Made by a program: the position numbers and the translations under genes. Positions 33,842 through 44,499 of a DNA stretch of 64,000 bases are shown piece by piece (position 1 is the first letter of the stretch; the number at the start of each line of letters is the position of its first letter). Below the pieces are notes generated by a model. It worked only from the letters and a program-made list of their open reading frames with translations. It did not search any database and was not told where the DNA came from. The stretch spans positions 1,488,001 to 1,552,000 of the forward strand of contig JAGFMI010000005.1 in NCBI GenBank assembly GCA_021030905.1. Reading direction: 5' to 3'. The stretch comes from Pyrenula massariospora (taxonomy: Eukaryota > Ascomycota > Eurotiomycetes > Pyrenulales > Pyrenulaceae).

Positions 33842-34933
33842 ATGAGGATGTTCGTGGGCTTTGTAGTATCTACTATGCTGTCGATTGGGTTGAGTCAGGA
33901 TCCATTCACATACTGGGTTCACCGATCATGTCTATATAGACCAGGTGAAATATTCGAGAAGGAAATGGCTGCAGCCAAACAGATAGCGAGAAGCGCGTTA
34001 TCAATGCTCCATCAGCAAAATGATTTCTACAACATTTTCCTTTTTCGTACAATCTTCAGGGTTGTCCCACAGCAATTTGAAGCAGAAGACTTCAAGAAAC
34101 GTCTTCAAGAAATCTTTACGGCTTTCGTGGAGATGAAGGATGAAACGCCGCCAAACTATGTGCCGACGGACACTGCAGATCAGCCGAGGGGAAACTATCG
34201 CTATTACTGCGACGACGATAGACTCGATGGTAGCTCCCGGTGGCAACTTCGTCCTGACCCACCAGTTTCTCAGCGACCTGTGGATTATATACCTAATGCG
34301 TTGCGAGCGAAATGGAGTCTTGTAGGATATGCAGGACAGACCCGGTATCAAGAGTGGTGGGATCCTGTGAACAATATCATGATGGGTCCTACCAGCGGCT
34401 GTCAACGTCCCATAACTTTCGCTCATTCATACGAGCCGACCGCCCCTGTTACGCAATTCGACCCGACGGCCGGGCGCACTTTCCATCCTGTATTACCCCG
34501 AGCCTTGATGAGAACTACAATCACTGTTTGCGAAAAGGTGCTGAACCCAAATGGAAGACCGGCCCTACCCATAGAGGATACCATGAAACGTAGCGACCTT
34601 AGCCGCTCCATCTACGCTCTAAACGACCTCGTGATGGCTACAACGAGCTCCCATCTCCTCCGGGAATTCTGCCGCTCGTCTCCATGGCAACTTCAAGATT
34701 TCAGGAATTTCGCGGATGCAACGGGAAGAATCGGTTGGCGGGCGACAATCAGCAACCTCTCGGCCGGGGAGAGGTTAAACAGCATTAATACTTTCGTATT
34801 CTACGCGATGTTGGCGAGGCTGAGGGATTTTGGCTGGTGCTTGTTCCCACCGGCAGAGACACCTTTGTTGGGAGATGGGTGGCTGGGTCGATGTGGCAGC
34901 GTGCATGTTGATATCAACCAGCTACCAGACTAG
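33842..34933 (+). CDS. Secreted zincin-like protein with degenerate active site (RExxR)
   Basis: A 363-residue protein starting MRMFVGFVVSTMLSIGLSQ, a clear signal peptide; an upstream in-frame Met (33782) would hide it behind 20 extra residues. It is a paralog of the 52047-53087 protein. Both share DPFT(Y/F)WVH near the mature start, RPxxxFxxxxxxAxxxA, YYCDDDRLDG / FYCDEDRLDG, RWQLR-DPP, WDPxNxxMMGPT-GC, and FCxxxPWxLxD. At the position of the paralog's HEFCH this protein has R-E-F-C-R (34661-34675), so both zinc histidines are lost, while the flanking bases GAATTCTGCC are the same. It should therefore be a non-catalytic pseudoprotease, possibly a binding or decoy protein. The frame is intact, so it is not an obvious pseudogene. 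The family's function is unknown to me. Confidence 0.75.
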   Translation: MRMFVGFVVSTMLSIGLSQDPFTYWVHRSCLYRPGEIFEKEMAAAKQIARSALSMLHQQNDFYNIFLFRTIFRVVPQQFEAEDFKKRLQEIFTAFVEMKDETPPNYVPTDTADQPRGNYRYYCDDDRLDGSSRWQLRPDPPVSQRPVDYIPNALRAKWSLVGYAGQTRYQEWWDPVNNIMMGPTSGCQRPITFAHSYEPTAPVTQFDPTAGRTFHPVLPRALMRTTITVCEKVLNPNGRPALPIEDTMKRSDLSRSIYALNDLVMATTSSHLLREFCRSSPWQLQDFRNFADATGRIGWRATISNLSAGERLNSINTFVFYAMLARLRDFGWCLFPPAETPLLGDGWLGRCGSVHVDINQLPD

Positions 34934-35039
34934 ACGAGGCAGAGATTAGAAGCGAATGATGAGTTCTCGGAGGATGATCCGCGTTGGAGCGGAACTAAAA
35001 AGCGAAGACGCTGCTGGCCAAGATAAGAGACAATTACTC

Positions 35040-36000
35040 AATGTAGAATGTCCTACTTGTGAAATTCACCGACTCTCTGTCTCTACAAAGAGGATCAAAT
35101 GTCGCTGCTGACCGCATGCCTTCCATCAACCTCCCATGAAAGGGTGCTTCCAAGTAGCAATGGTTCTGCGCGCAAGTGATCAGTGTTTTCCGATCCGCTT
35201 TGCCTTCCTTATATAAATGTCTATTAGAATGCGACGTTCTCCGAAATGCCACATGACGGATGGACCTAGACAATCAAAGCCAAAGCGTAGGGCTCTTGGG
35301 ACCCCTATGGAATGCTTTCTCCCAGTACCAATTACTTTGTCCTTCCCTCCTCCGGCGCTGACAACGTCGGTTCCGCTGGCAAAGGCAGCCACTTTACCAA
35401 AAATACCTTCAAAAATACTCTAGCTAGATGATGCATCGAGCATGGCGAGAGCGCGGTGAGTATCGGCCTCGGTGTCATCTTTGGCGCTGGGTTCGTAGCG
35501 GAGAACGAGCAAGACATAGACCCATTGATGAGATTTAGGGCTTTCAACCTAATTGAAAGGGTGAAATTTTCGCTATGTTTGATTCCTATTTCGGTTTCAG
35601 GAGGGCAATAACGGTAACGGAGTAGAGTCAAGTAACTACGGATTTAGAGCATCCAGTAAATGTGCGCGCAATTGTACGGGAGCCTACTGTCTTGCTCAAA
35701 GTGCCAAAACTCAGAAACCTGCATCAGTTGAGGGCCGCCATACAGTACCAACTACTAGCAGCAGCGATAAACAGGCGCAGAGGGTTACGAAGAGCCTTCT
35801 TATGAGGACGTTGAGCCTGGAGGGGGCGGACAAGATCATTGCACAGATTGAAATGGGAGGTGCGCCGCGTGCTGGAGACCAAATGGATCTTGAAAGTCGA
35901 TTGGAGTTACACGGGGTGGACTCTTTGGGTGCAGTCGACCTCAGAAATTAGATGACGATGAAGGCTCGTGTCGAGATGGCTGTCTTTTAGATAGTAGATG
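35040..36000 (+). pseudogene. Relic of a highly-reducing polyketide synthase (KR to ACP region)
   Basis: Several fragments in different frames read as consecutive parts of a fungal PKS. At 35100-35175: AADRMPSINLP then, after a frame change, MKGCFQVAMVLR, matching the KR block around 'KGCIQ-AMVLRD'. At about 35385-35500: KNTFKNTLARCCIEHGESAV and GVIFGAGFVAENE, matching the KR end and linker. At 35860-35990: LESRLELHGVDSLGAVDLRN, the acyl-carrier site (phosphopantetheine serine in GVDSL), interrupted by TAG where a Trp is usual. It is followed by MTMKARVEMAVF and a second stop where the family has Asp-Ile. In-frame stops and at least two frameshifts show it is dead. KS, AT, DH and ER domains are not in the window. 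Confidence 0.75.
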
Positions 36001-36102
36001 GATGTTGCTTGTTTGAGGTGGGAAGCCTCTGGCGAGGGGAGCAAGTTTAAGTAAAAGTATTAGATGGGGTAATCTCCTGCTACTGTCTTTGTTGTCTCAA
36101 AA

Positions 36103-38358
36103 TCATCCAATACGAATGCTTCTTCGCTCCTTTGATTGAAAGCAGAGTTCCCATGGTGTCCACTCACTATCGTATGAAGACCCTGGAAGTTTGGAGACTA
36201 CCCTGAATAATCCCCTTTTGAACTCCATGTGACCGACACGTTCGAAATAAGGCCCTTTGTTCTGCACTATCAAGACAAATATTCCTTCAAAGAACTCGAG
36301 ATCAGAAACATCCTCGCATCTGCCGAGGATAATACCCAGAACCTCTTCTTGATCGAAGTTATGCGCAAGATCTTGTTGCTGAGCGTCGTCCTCATACGTC
36401 CCATAGAGCGAGTACAAGCCTACTTGCAGGCTGATTTCATCATTTTCGAAGACAGCAAAATACTCAGAAATATTTTGTTGACAATATTCCTCAGATCGAA
36501 AATTATGAATCCAATCCTTTGTTCCAGGCATGTATTGAATGGTCAAAGGAATCACCCAAGCTTCAAGATGGATAAATTTACTGAATGACTTCAGATACCC
36601 TGGCTCTTTTGAAAAGTCGTCATAACCTTCAAAATCTAAAAGAGACCCACCAAGTGTCTCTACTGAAACCTTTGGGTGGCTTTCTGTCTCCAATTTAAGG
36701 CCATCCACACACTCTGGAATATCTTCTGTCAGTGGAGCGCTCCATCCAGCCCAGCTCCACGTGGGAAACTGGACACGCCTTTTTCCTGGCCCTGAATTTC
36801 GCCAGCAAAGCCCAGCAATGAAACATTCACTTTTATTACGGTCTGACGGTTGAGGATCTCCACCGGTTCCTTCAATTACAGATGGCATGATCGGCACGCC
36901 GAAGTATTGACGTACCGGGAACTTTCTGGTTCTGAAATCATGGAGAATTCCCTCAAATGCGTGTATGGCATCAGCTTCATAGGAGAAGCTTCTCCCGCAA
37001 TATTGCCCGAGATGTTTGCAAATTGCCCATGGGCGTTGATCTTCGCTGTGGGAGGAACTGAAAAGGTGGGGGCTTGGAAATAATTGAAAACCAATAAGTG
37101 TTTCGCGAGCAATACTAGTACGGCATTCGTAATATACTTGTTGTTCTGTGAATACGAGACGTCGACGTGAGAAAAAGCTTTCCTGATAGGTCCACGCCCG
37201 TTTCATCCATGTGGAGTCTCTGATAAGCTTTTGTGGATTAGGTAGTGTTGACACAAAGCATTGTTGTCCATTCCAAGCTCTTTGTTGAGGAGACCTTGGA
37301 GTCTTACCAATTCCAGGTAGGCCATATTCTGGACTGTTGCCTGTTGCAGCAATTATAGTAACGAAGGAGTTTCGATAAACGAGGTCCATTTGCCGAATCT
37401 GAGTGTACTTCTTAGCGTCATCGTTCTGATCAATGCAATATCTATCAATCCAGATATATTGAAGACCAAGCTCTTGAGTGACTTTCAAGGCATCCTCAAT
37501 CGTTTGTGGCAAAGTCTTAGGAAGTCTTCCATTGAGAGGATGATCATCGCTCTTGGAGATATTTTTCCCCCACACATAGCTGAGAGTGGAATATCTATAA
37601 GATGATGGTGGCTGAACGATCTTTCTTTGGTAACAATCAATAAGTAGCAGGTTCTTTGGACATGAATCTGATGACTCATTCCCACCGCATCGCGATTGAT
37701 GTTCTCGATCACAGACACCTATCCAATTTCGAATGATACTAAGATCAATGAAATTTGCATGTATTTGTCGAGCTCGCAACGAATTTACGTGACACCCCTT
37801 CTCAGAAGTTGCTCCAGAGGCAATAAAGCTCGCATTCTCCTCTTCAAGTCCATTCTGCCATACCCACCTCCTTCGATCGACGATGACCGCGTCTTGAGCA
37901 ACAGCGAGCATAAAATCTTCATAGCGGCGATAACCGAACCGGGCAGGACTTTTCACCGAGTACAGAGAATATTCAATTTGGTCGGAACTATCTTCCTTTC
38001 GTAGCTTTACTGCATTGAAAAGAAGGCACATGGAGCATGAAGATAGCTCGTTCTCTTCGTTAAGTCTTCCAAGGTTCATAATACGGTGCACAGTATCGGA
38101 GGTCTGGTGAATATTGAAGAGCTCCTCAACATTAAGCGAGGCGCACCTGGAACATAGTTTATCTAGATTTCGGTCTTCAGATAGGAGATTCGTCTTGAAG
38201 TCGATTTGGGCGGCGTTTCCCATTCCTGTACTATCATTGTGTTTGGAGCATCCTTGTGAACCAGGGGAACGCTGTCGTTTCCGCCTAGCTTCGTCATTAC
38301 CGACCGCTACCTCGAGTCGCTTCATATTGTCTAGGAAATAATAGGTGGAGTAGCTCAA
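36103..38358 (-). CDS. HET-domain (heterokaryon incompatibility) protein
   Basis: A single open frame of 751 residues. A cysteine pair (LCSRCASLNVEELF and SSCSMCLLFN) precedes the HET domain, which starts near residue 260 with YSTLSYVWGKN. It continues through LPKTLPQTIEDALKVTQELG, YIWIDRYCIDQND, the YRNSFVTIIAATG block and MKRAWTYQESFFSRRRLVFT. PTWSWAGW follows in the carboxy half, as in many HET proteins. The remainder is not assignable. A second Met 33 bases in (38325, MKRLEV) could be the start. The same general role as the HET protein at 17813-20620 is expected, but the two differ throughout and are not a recent duplication. Confidence 0.9.
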   Translation of the reverse strand: MSYSTYYFLDNMKRLEVAVGNDEARRKRQRSPGSQGCSKHNDSTGMGNAAQIDFKTNLLSEDRNLDKLCSRCASLNVEELFNIHQTSDTVHRIMNLGRLNEENELSSCSMCLLFNAVKLRKEDSSDQIEYSLYSVKSPARFGYRRYEDFMLAVAQDAVIVDRRRWVWQNGLEEENASFIASGATSEKGCHVNSLRARQIHANFIDLSIIRNWIGVCDREHQSRCGGNESSDSCPKNLLLIDCYQRKIVQPPSSYRYSTLSYVWGKNISKSDDHPLNGRLPKTLPQTIEDALKVTQELGLQYIWIDRYCIDQNDDAKKYTQIRQMDLVYRNSFVTIIAATGNSPEYGLPGIGKTPRSPQQRAWNGQQCFVSTLPNPQKLIRDSTWMKRAWTYQESFFSRRRLVFTEQQVYYECRTSIARETLIGFQLFPSPHLFSSSHSEDQRPWAICKHLGQYCGRSFSYEADAIHAFEGILHDFRTRKFPVRQYFGVPIMPSVIEGTGGDPQPSDRNKSECFIAGLCWRNSGPGKRRVQFPTWSWAGWSAPLTEDIPECVDGLKLETESHPKVSVETLGGSLLDFEGYDDFSKEPGYLKSFSKFIHLEAWVIPLTIQYMPGTKDWIHNFRSEEYCQQNISEYFAVFENDEISLQVGLYSLYGTYEDDAQQQDLAHNFDQEEVLGIILGRCEDVSDLEFFEGIFVLIVQNKGPYFERVGHMEFKRGLFRVVSKLPGSSYDSEWTPWELCFQSKERRSIRIG

Positions 38359-39144
38359 GAGTTGTGTCTAAGTAAATTTAGTCGTGTTGCAGTCTAAGCT
38401 ATTACCTCGTTCTATAGAGATCAGCGCGGAATGTGCGCCTTGCTCACCCGCTTCGGCAGATTTAGCGCTGCTATCTCATGCTCAACGTAACAGCTTCTAG
38501 GAATTGTTGCAGGTCCCCGAGAAACTTACGATCTTCAGGGTCGCAGAGGGTTGATCTTGGGCACTAGGCGTATCCTGCACGAGGATAGTGCTAGTCCGAC
38601 ACAAGATTCCCGGCTCGCTTGCGATAGATTCTAACGGGGATTGTTCAACGTGTACCAACCAGGCTCTGCACTATTTGGCAAAGGCGTTAAAGATTTAAGA
38701 TGCTGTAAATGAAGAATATTGGGCTCCAAAGAGTTCGTGAAGATTTCGTGTCGCTGAATGAAATAGAGATATCAGTTAGCGGGAGAAGGAAAGCCGCCGT
38801 GAGGCGAAGAGAAGATCTAGGACGTGGGGTATTCGTTGTTGCATTTGCCTTCTCCGTGCCAGGCAGCCAGGCAGCCAACTCTTGGCGATACCTCGTCACA
38901 CAAAATTATATTGAGGGCAGAAGCGCTTGTGCCTTTCAATGTACCTCTCTACATGCCTCAAGATTCTGAAAGACACGCTACATCAATAAGAGCCACAGAA
39001 GTAAAACCAAACGGCAAGACTTAATCACATTGTAAAAGACTATAGTCGACGTGCCGTGGTTGCTCTGCGAGACTTTTGACGCCGGTTCGTAAATTGTTGA
39101 TTACGCATCCGCACGCCATCGCTATAAAGCAGAATCTTCATTAC
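38359..39144. other. Intergenic, no gene seen
   Basis: Between the HET promoter and the 3' end of the dehydrogenase gene. The open stretches here are short and unrecognised. Confidence 0.4.
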
Positions 39145-40303
39145 CTACACCACCACATTTCTCAAAATGCCACTCGCGTACCCCTCAACAACCTCTTTGA
39201 CCCCATCCGCCCGCGCATCCTGTGTCGACTGAGCGTACCAAGCTACATGCGGCGAGACGACCAAATTAGGCACGTCGGCCTCCAGCAGCGGACTCGTCGT
39301 CCTTCCCGCAGGCTCGGTGGCGAAGACATCGGTCGCGGCGCCGGCGAGCCAGCCTCCCCGGAGAGCGCGGGCGAGGGCGTCTTCTGAAACGATGCCTCCA
39401 CGCGCCACGTTGATGAGGATGGCGTTTTTCTGCATGCTCTGAAGCTCGGCGGTGGAGATCAGGTCCAACGTCGAGGGTAGGCGGGGGACGGCGATCACGA
39501 CGACGGTACTGTGGCGGAGAGTTGAGAGGAAAGAAGTACGTTGCGGCTGTTCTGGAGGAGGAGAAGGAAGATAAGTCGGAGGATCATCAATGTCGCAGCC
39601 ATCATCTTTCCGTTTGGCGGTTAGGACTTTCATACCCAAAGCTTGAGCAAGTCGGGATATTCGCTTGCCTATATTGGCAACAAAATGTGTCAGCCTGTCA
39701 GACGATACTAATTCCTTTTTGGGATTTCCTATTCTTCTTCTACTCCTCTGCCATACAAAGAGCAGCTCAAGAGCTTTCCGCAACACAAGAGGCTCCGCCG
39801 GACCACGCACCTATAGACCCATACCCAATAATACCCATCGTCTCCCCTTCGCACGTCAACGGCAAGCCCCCGTAGACATCCTTCATCGTCCCCTTCGTCT
39901 CCCACTCGTCCGATGTCGTAGTCCTCTGATGCAGCTCGACTATTTTCCTCCTCACCGCAAAGTACAGCGCGATCGTATGCTCACTCACGCTCACCGCGGA
40001 CCCTCCAGGGATATTGCACACCTTGATCCCGCGGTCCTTGCATGCTGGTAGATCCACGCAGTCAACCCCGGCGGCCATTACCGCGACCAACTCGAGGTGT
40101 GGTGTGCATTTTGGGTCGAGAATCTGTGCATCGATACGGACAAGGTTAGTAATGATTATGGTGGCATTAGAGACTCGAGAGGGTGTTTCGGAAGCAGAGG
40201 TATTTGGGTACTCTGTATACGTGTGAGGAGTGGGCAAAGTGAAAGCCGGTATTGACACATAACAGCCATCGAGAGCGACGATGTGGTGGGTTTCTGGTGC
40301 CAT
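39145..40303 (-). CDS. D-isomer-specific 2-hydroxyacid dehydrogenase
   Basis: NAD(P)-dependent oxidoreductase interconverting a 2-oxoacid and its D-2-hydroxyacid. Exons 39811-40303 and 39145-39668, joined by a 142-bp intron inside the nucleotide-binding loop, give about 338 residues. The spliced Rossmann motif reads MGIIGYGSIGKRISRLAQ. The catalytic set is present: Arg in NVARGGIVSEDAL, Glu in DVFATEPA and His in SPHVAW. Start MAPETHHIVALDG was preferred over a Met 60 bases upstream because it leads straight into the first beta strand. Residues between the nucleotide loop and the next helix include a Pro-rich insertion (YLPSPPPEQPQ). It sits beside an MFS transporter and a dioxygenase on the same strand, so the substrate may be a special metabolite; a general glyoxylate/hydroxypyruvate reductase role is equally possible. 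Confidence 0.87.
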
Positions 40304-40637
40304 GACGTGGGGTGAGTAACTCGGATGGCTAATTTCACGACAGAGAGGGAGAAGGAGGACCATTAATTATATTCAGAAGCCCCAAATCCTTCGCACTGAC
40401 TCTGCGCCGCTCAATATGTTCTATTACAGCTACGTCACTGTCATAATCGCTAGTTGTCGAACTTGTGGAAGGTCGTGGAAAGTATTGTTTACATGGTAAT
40501 ATTTGTCTACCTGCAACTTCCACCAGCCGTCATGTACGATCCAATACTTTATATCGTAGACGGACTGCCGTGGAAAGTATTGAGACAAATATGTATGTAT
40601 GATATATTTAAAACTCTTCTGTCTACCTTCGCACCCG
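40304..40637. other. Short intergenic spacer
   Basis: Between the dehydrogenase start and the MFS stop. It contains GTGGAAAGTATTG twice (about 40474 and 40570), near opposite-facing copies of ATATTTGTC. No gene. Confidence 0.4.
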
Positions 40638-41999
40638 TTAGACCTTTGTTCTCAATCCAGATCCTGCCTTCGCAACCCGAGCCACCAGCAGTATCACGAC
40701 ACCCAAGGCCATAGAAGTGCCGGCAAACATCTGCGCATATAGATAGTTTCCAGCATCCTTCCGAATCAGGAACCCCGCCAAAGGCGAGCCAGTTAGCGTG
40801 GCAACACTCATGATGCTTAATACCATGCCCATTCTTACACCCATCTTCGTCAAATCCGTCGTGAGGCTGCTCACAGAGGCTAGGAACAGGGACTGGACTC
40901 CCGCGGCGAAGAATCCATATACGGCTGAAAACACCCAGATGGCACCAAAGCTGTTCACAGCCGCCCAACAGTAGAGCAACACGCTAGAGGAAAACACAAA
41001 CGGGATGAAGGTATTCAATGGACCCAGGTAGCGGTCAGCAAGAAAGCCTGGAATTAGACGGCCAAAGAATCCGAGGCCGTTCATGACAGCAAGAAAGTTT
41101 ATGGATGTAGATTGAGACGCTCCCAATTTCTCGCGCGAGAAGGTGCCAATGTAGTAGAAGGCGAAATAAAGGCCCCAGAATGTGAAGTAAATAGCGATCG
41201 AGAAAAGAAGATAAGGCATCTCTTTAAAAGCGGCCCACTCAACCAAGGGCCCGGTTTGCCGCGGAGGTAGTCGAGGCTTGAAGAAAGGTGCACTCAAACA
41301 CATGGTCGCTAACATGACAAATCCAATGATCCGCATTGTCCACGGAAAACCGATCTTTGATAGCAAATGTTCAGCAATTGCAGGAAAGATAACGCCGCCG
41401 GTGGCTGATCCAGAAGCCGCTACGCCGATAGCCAAGGCTCGATTTTTAGAGAAATATCCAGAGAGAAGGGCAAATGATGGACAGAAAACCAAGCCATTGC
41501 CGATGCCGCTGCAAAAGCCCTGGGCAAGAAGGAGCTGCCAGTACGTCTTGCAAAGAGAGGTTAGGAAGACGCTGAGGGTTTGCAAAATCGACCCCACGAT
41601 GAAGACCATGCGAAAATAGCCGGCATCGTTTGCACGGCCCGAGAACGTGCCGATGAAGAAAAGCAGTGAGATCTGAATGCTACCTATCCACGAGATTTCT
41701 GAAGGAGAACGATCGAGGACGGCCTCGTAATACGTCTGAAAAATTCCAAAGCTGTTGATTATGCCCCAGGTATTGAAAATTGCGAGATGACCAAGCAAAG
41801 CTTGGCTCCAAGCATAGTAGCCTCCATCTGGAGGTGGCCCAATATCATTCTCAAAATGTCGTTTTCTGCTTTTCCGGTGCCGGAACTTTAGAGTGACAGC
41901 ATCCGGCGTTGTTGGAGCGACTTCATCCTGAGTTCCTGACGACTTTTTGTCAGTACTGATGTTTTCTGTCATGCTATCTCGCTTTATGGAAGGCTGCAT
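40638..41999 (-). CDS. MFS transporter, monocarboxylate (MCT) type
   Basis: A single-exon 453-residue permease. After a hydrophilic amino end, the segment PPPDGGYYAWSQALLGHLAI is the typical fungal MCT-like entry to helix 1. Twelve hydrophobic helices follow, with FNTWGIINSFGIFQTYYE, the SPSEISWIGSIQ loop, LAQGFCSGIGNGLVFCPSFA and the family's YFSKNRALAIGVAASGSATG after helix 4-5. The second half includes FFGRLIPGFLADRYLGPLNT. Such proteins export or import monocarboxylates or related organic acids, and are often found in metabolite clusters. The neighbour downstream is a 2-hydroxyacid dehydrogenase, which would suit a hydroxyacid substrate; this is inference. Confidence 0.92.
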   Translation of the reverse strand: MQPSIKRDSMTENISTDKKSSGTQDEVAPTTPDAVTLKFRHRKSRKRHFENDIGPPPDGGYYAWSQALLGHLAIFNTWGIINSFGIFQTYYEAVLDRSPSEISWIGSIQISLLFFIGTFSGRANDAGYFRMVFIVGSILQTLSVFLTSLCKTYWQLLLAQGFCSGIGNGLVFCPSFALLSGYFSKNRALAIGVAASGSATGGVIFPAIAEHLLSKIGFPWTMRIIGFVMLATMCLSAPFFKPRLPPRQTGPLVEWAAFKEMPYLLFSIAIYFTFWGLYFAFYYIGTFSREKLGASQSTSINFLAVMNGLGFFGRLIPGFLADRYLGPLNTFIPFVFSSSVLLYCWAAVNSFGAIWVFSAVYGFFAAGVQSLFLASVSSLTTDLTKMGVRMGMVLSIMSVATLTGSPLAGFLIRKDAGNYLYAQMFAGTSMALGVVILLVARVAKAGSGLRTKV

Positions 42000-43046
42000 C
42001 GGAGTTCAGTAAGAGCTGAGAAGCTCTGACCGTAAAGTCATTCTTCGCAAAATTAGGAAGCAGAGTGATACAGTGAAATTAGGCTCGGGCCGCATGTAGA
42101 AGGGCATCATGAGTAGTGTGATAAGACTACTGTTTCGGGTGCGAGGAATAATTAATGATTGGATGAGTTGCGGGTACCACTAACATCGTATCCTAGCAGA
42201 GTGTTGTCGATAAGAGGGGCATGGGGTGGGGATGTTCAAAGGCTAGTGACGCCTCAGCTGCACCATGACAGCAGGCGGGCTTACGTGCGCAATCCGACTA
42301 CGATCACCGAGGATGTTGACGATGAGGAGAAAGAAGTAAAATATCGTGTGGGGAAAGAAGGAGAACACAGCATTGACATTTCCAATCAACTTACAACGAT
42401 AGCGAACATCGGCCCTTTGGCCTAAGCTGTTCTCGACATGTAAGCGCTAAAGCCTTTTTGCTTGGCCCTGCGCTCGGGTTCGGCCCACAACTTGAGCGTA
42501 GATCATACATGCAGAACGGGGAAAAGAATCAGTTGTAGATGCAAAGATATGGCCTTATCACATTTTGCCCGAGGTGGAGAAAATTCCCGCATTTACTAGT
42601 AAGCTGTGTGTCGGCTGCATGATTTACATCTTGCAGTAGCGAGTTGTCCTTTACGAGATGTTTTACGTCCTGGTAAGTTTCTGCAATGCCAAGGACAGCA
42701 AAATGACGTTGAGGCCCTCTATACGGCGGCTCTAACACTTGAATGAGTTCGCGCTTATGTCTCGTAGGCATCATGGGCTTTTCACGTACGAGGTAGTCTA
42801 GGCGCTAGTCTTTTACGTGATGTTCTCTACACTAAACCTGACCTAGTCATAAATTACAACTTGCATGATGTCGCTTCTATCGCTTCTATCGTTCAGATCA
42901 CGGAGCGAGTATTGTACTATGCTCCACCCTACCGACATCCGCTTGCCATTTCGGTACTTTGTGAAAGCAGGATCGAGGAATGCATCGATCCACACCCTCA
43001 AAAGTATGGCAAACGTCATAACATTCCCAAGGTGTTGCACTGGGAC
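42000..43046. other. Intergenic, no gene seen
   Basis: Contains the MFS promoter and the dioxygenase 3' UTR. Frames at 42159-42425, 42529-42774 and 42843-43143 are short and unrecognised. Confidence 0.4.
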
Positions 43047-44499
43047 TCATCCGCTTGTTCCGTTCCCATTCAACCACGTGGTGGTTTTACTGAAGGGCGT
43101 CTCATATGGCCTCTCAGCTTGTGGCGTTAAACGAGCTAAGTGACGACGAGAACCCTGTGGGACAGTCAGCACAGCCTCTATGAGTTTCCGTCGTTCATCG
43201 ACTTACGTCAATCCAATCAATGAGGCCGGAATGATTGGCGACTCGGTTCTGGTATAATTTAGTTCTCTATGTTGGAGCATGTGAGGTATGGCAGCCGAGG
43301 ACTTACATCGAAGACGACAACGGTTTTCGGGTCCCATTTGAGCCTTGCATGGAAGTCTATGCCATATGCAATATGGTCGTATAGGAATTTGAGTAAGGCG
43401 TCGCTCTCTTCTTTCTTGTAGCCAACAATATATCTAGTATCTATCGTAATATTAGCAACAGGATCCGGAACACCATGATCGACTCACACTGGGGGTTCAC
43501 AAATAAAGCCTTCTCTCCGGTGGCTGGATGAGTCCTAACCAGCGGATGCTCGCAGGTTGTGGCTTCCCTCCTTGCAATTCCCCCTTGGGCCTTACTCAAT
43601 TCCACTTGCTCGATTCCTGAATGGAAGGCTCTGAGTCCGTGCAAGCGCTCCTGGAATGCTGGGCTTAGTCGCTTGTAGGCCTCTACTTGATCCGCAAACA
43701 CTGTATCCCCACCGGTCTTTGGTCCATCAAGTATATACATGATAGTAGTTCCGGGGGGTTGCTCCTCATAAGTCACGTCACTATGCCATGTCGAGCTGGT
43801 AGTTCGATTTGCCAGCAATTGATGTACACTTGTGTCTTGGGCACTCCTATGAACCACGTGGATCTCTGGAAACCCCTCCGGACATCCACTCACGGGCATG
43901 ATATGAAGCCTTCCAAAATAAGTGGCAAATGCGACTGCATCAGAGATAGGTAGGTCGGCGAAGTCCTGGTCTCGAAAGGCGAGTACTTTCCGATGAGCAG
44001 TCAAAAGTGCAAGCTGGTCCTTTCCAGCGGAGGTCAACTTGCTGAGTTGGACACCACGAATGACGGACCCGATCGTGGGAGTCAGATCTTCAATCTGGAT
44101 GGAAGCGTCGAGCAGATCAGGATAGTTTTTGTCCGCTCTGGCGCCGTGTTCACTGTGCGTGAAGGACTCGAGAGCGGGAAACTTCTGAGATGGGTCCCAT
44201 CTACAAAGCAAGTCAATGTTCGTGACGTCTCTTATGATTTGCTATCTTTTCAAGAAGACGAAATGGACGCACGTTGGTAAATACTGCGGATACTGGTAGA
44301 AGTTAGCTAGCCAACGCATGAGGAGAGTATAGGGCAAGAATCGACAGCCAGAGAGACTTGCAGCAGCTTTTGCATGGCTTTCGGTCCCCTCCTCTTCAAG
44401 CTTTTTGTCAAAACCTTTCGGACCAGTAAATATTTCCTTATATTGGCCACGGTTTTCGAGTTTCGAAGGTCCTGAAACTGATAAAACGGATGTCGCCAT
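43047..44499 (-). CDS. TauD/TfdA-family Fe(II)/2-oxoglutarate dioxygenase
   Basis: Hydroxylates a sulfonate or other small acid using iron, oxygen and 2-oxoglutarate. Six exons (44362-44499, 44273-44292, 43488-44200, 43307-43440, 43207-43248, 43047-43154) join in frame to about 384 residues. The iron triad is visible: H-x-D in STWHSDVTYEE (near residue 190) and the distal His in RVANHSGLIDW. The 2-oxoglutarate Arg is in the final exon, SRRHLARLTPQ. Exon 2 is only 20 bp and encodes YPQYLPT with the next base. Intron 1 begins GCAAGT, a GC-AG intron, needed to keep frame. The upstream motif KFPALESFTHSEHG is usual for fungal members. The substrate is unknown; taurine use is only one option. Confidence 0.9.

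Noticed and set aside
40474-40600. Direct and inverted 9-13 bp repeats between dehydrogenase and MFS genes
   Set aside because: Too short and too AT-rich to be sure they are more than chance.
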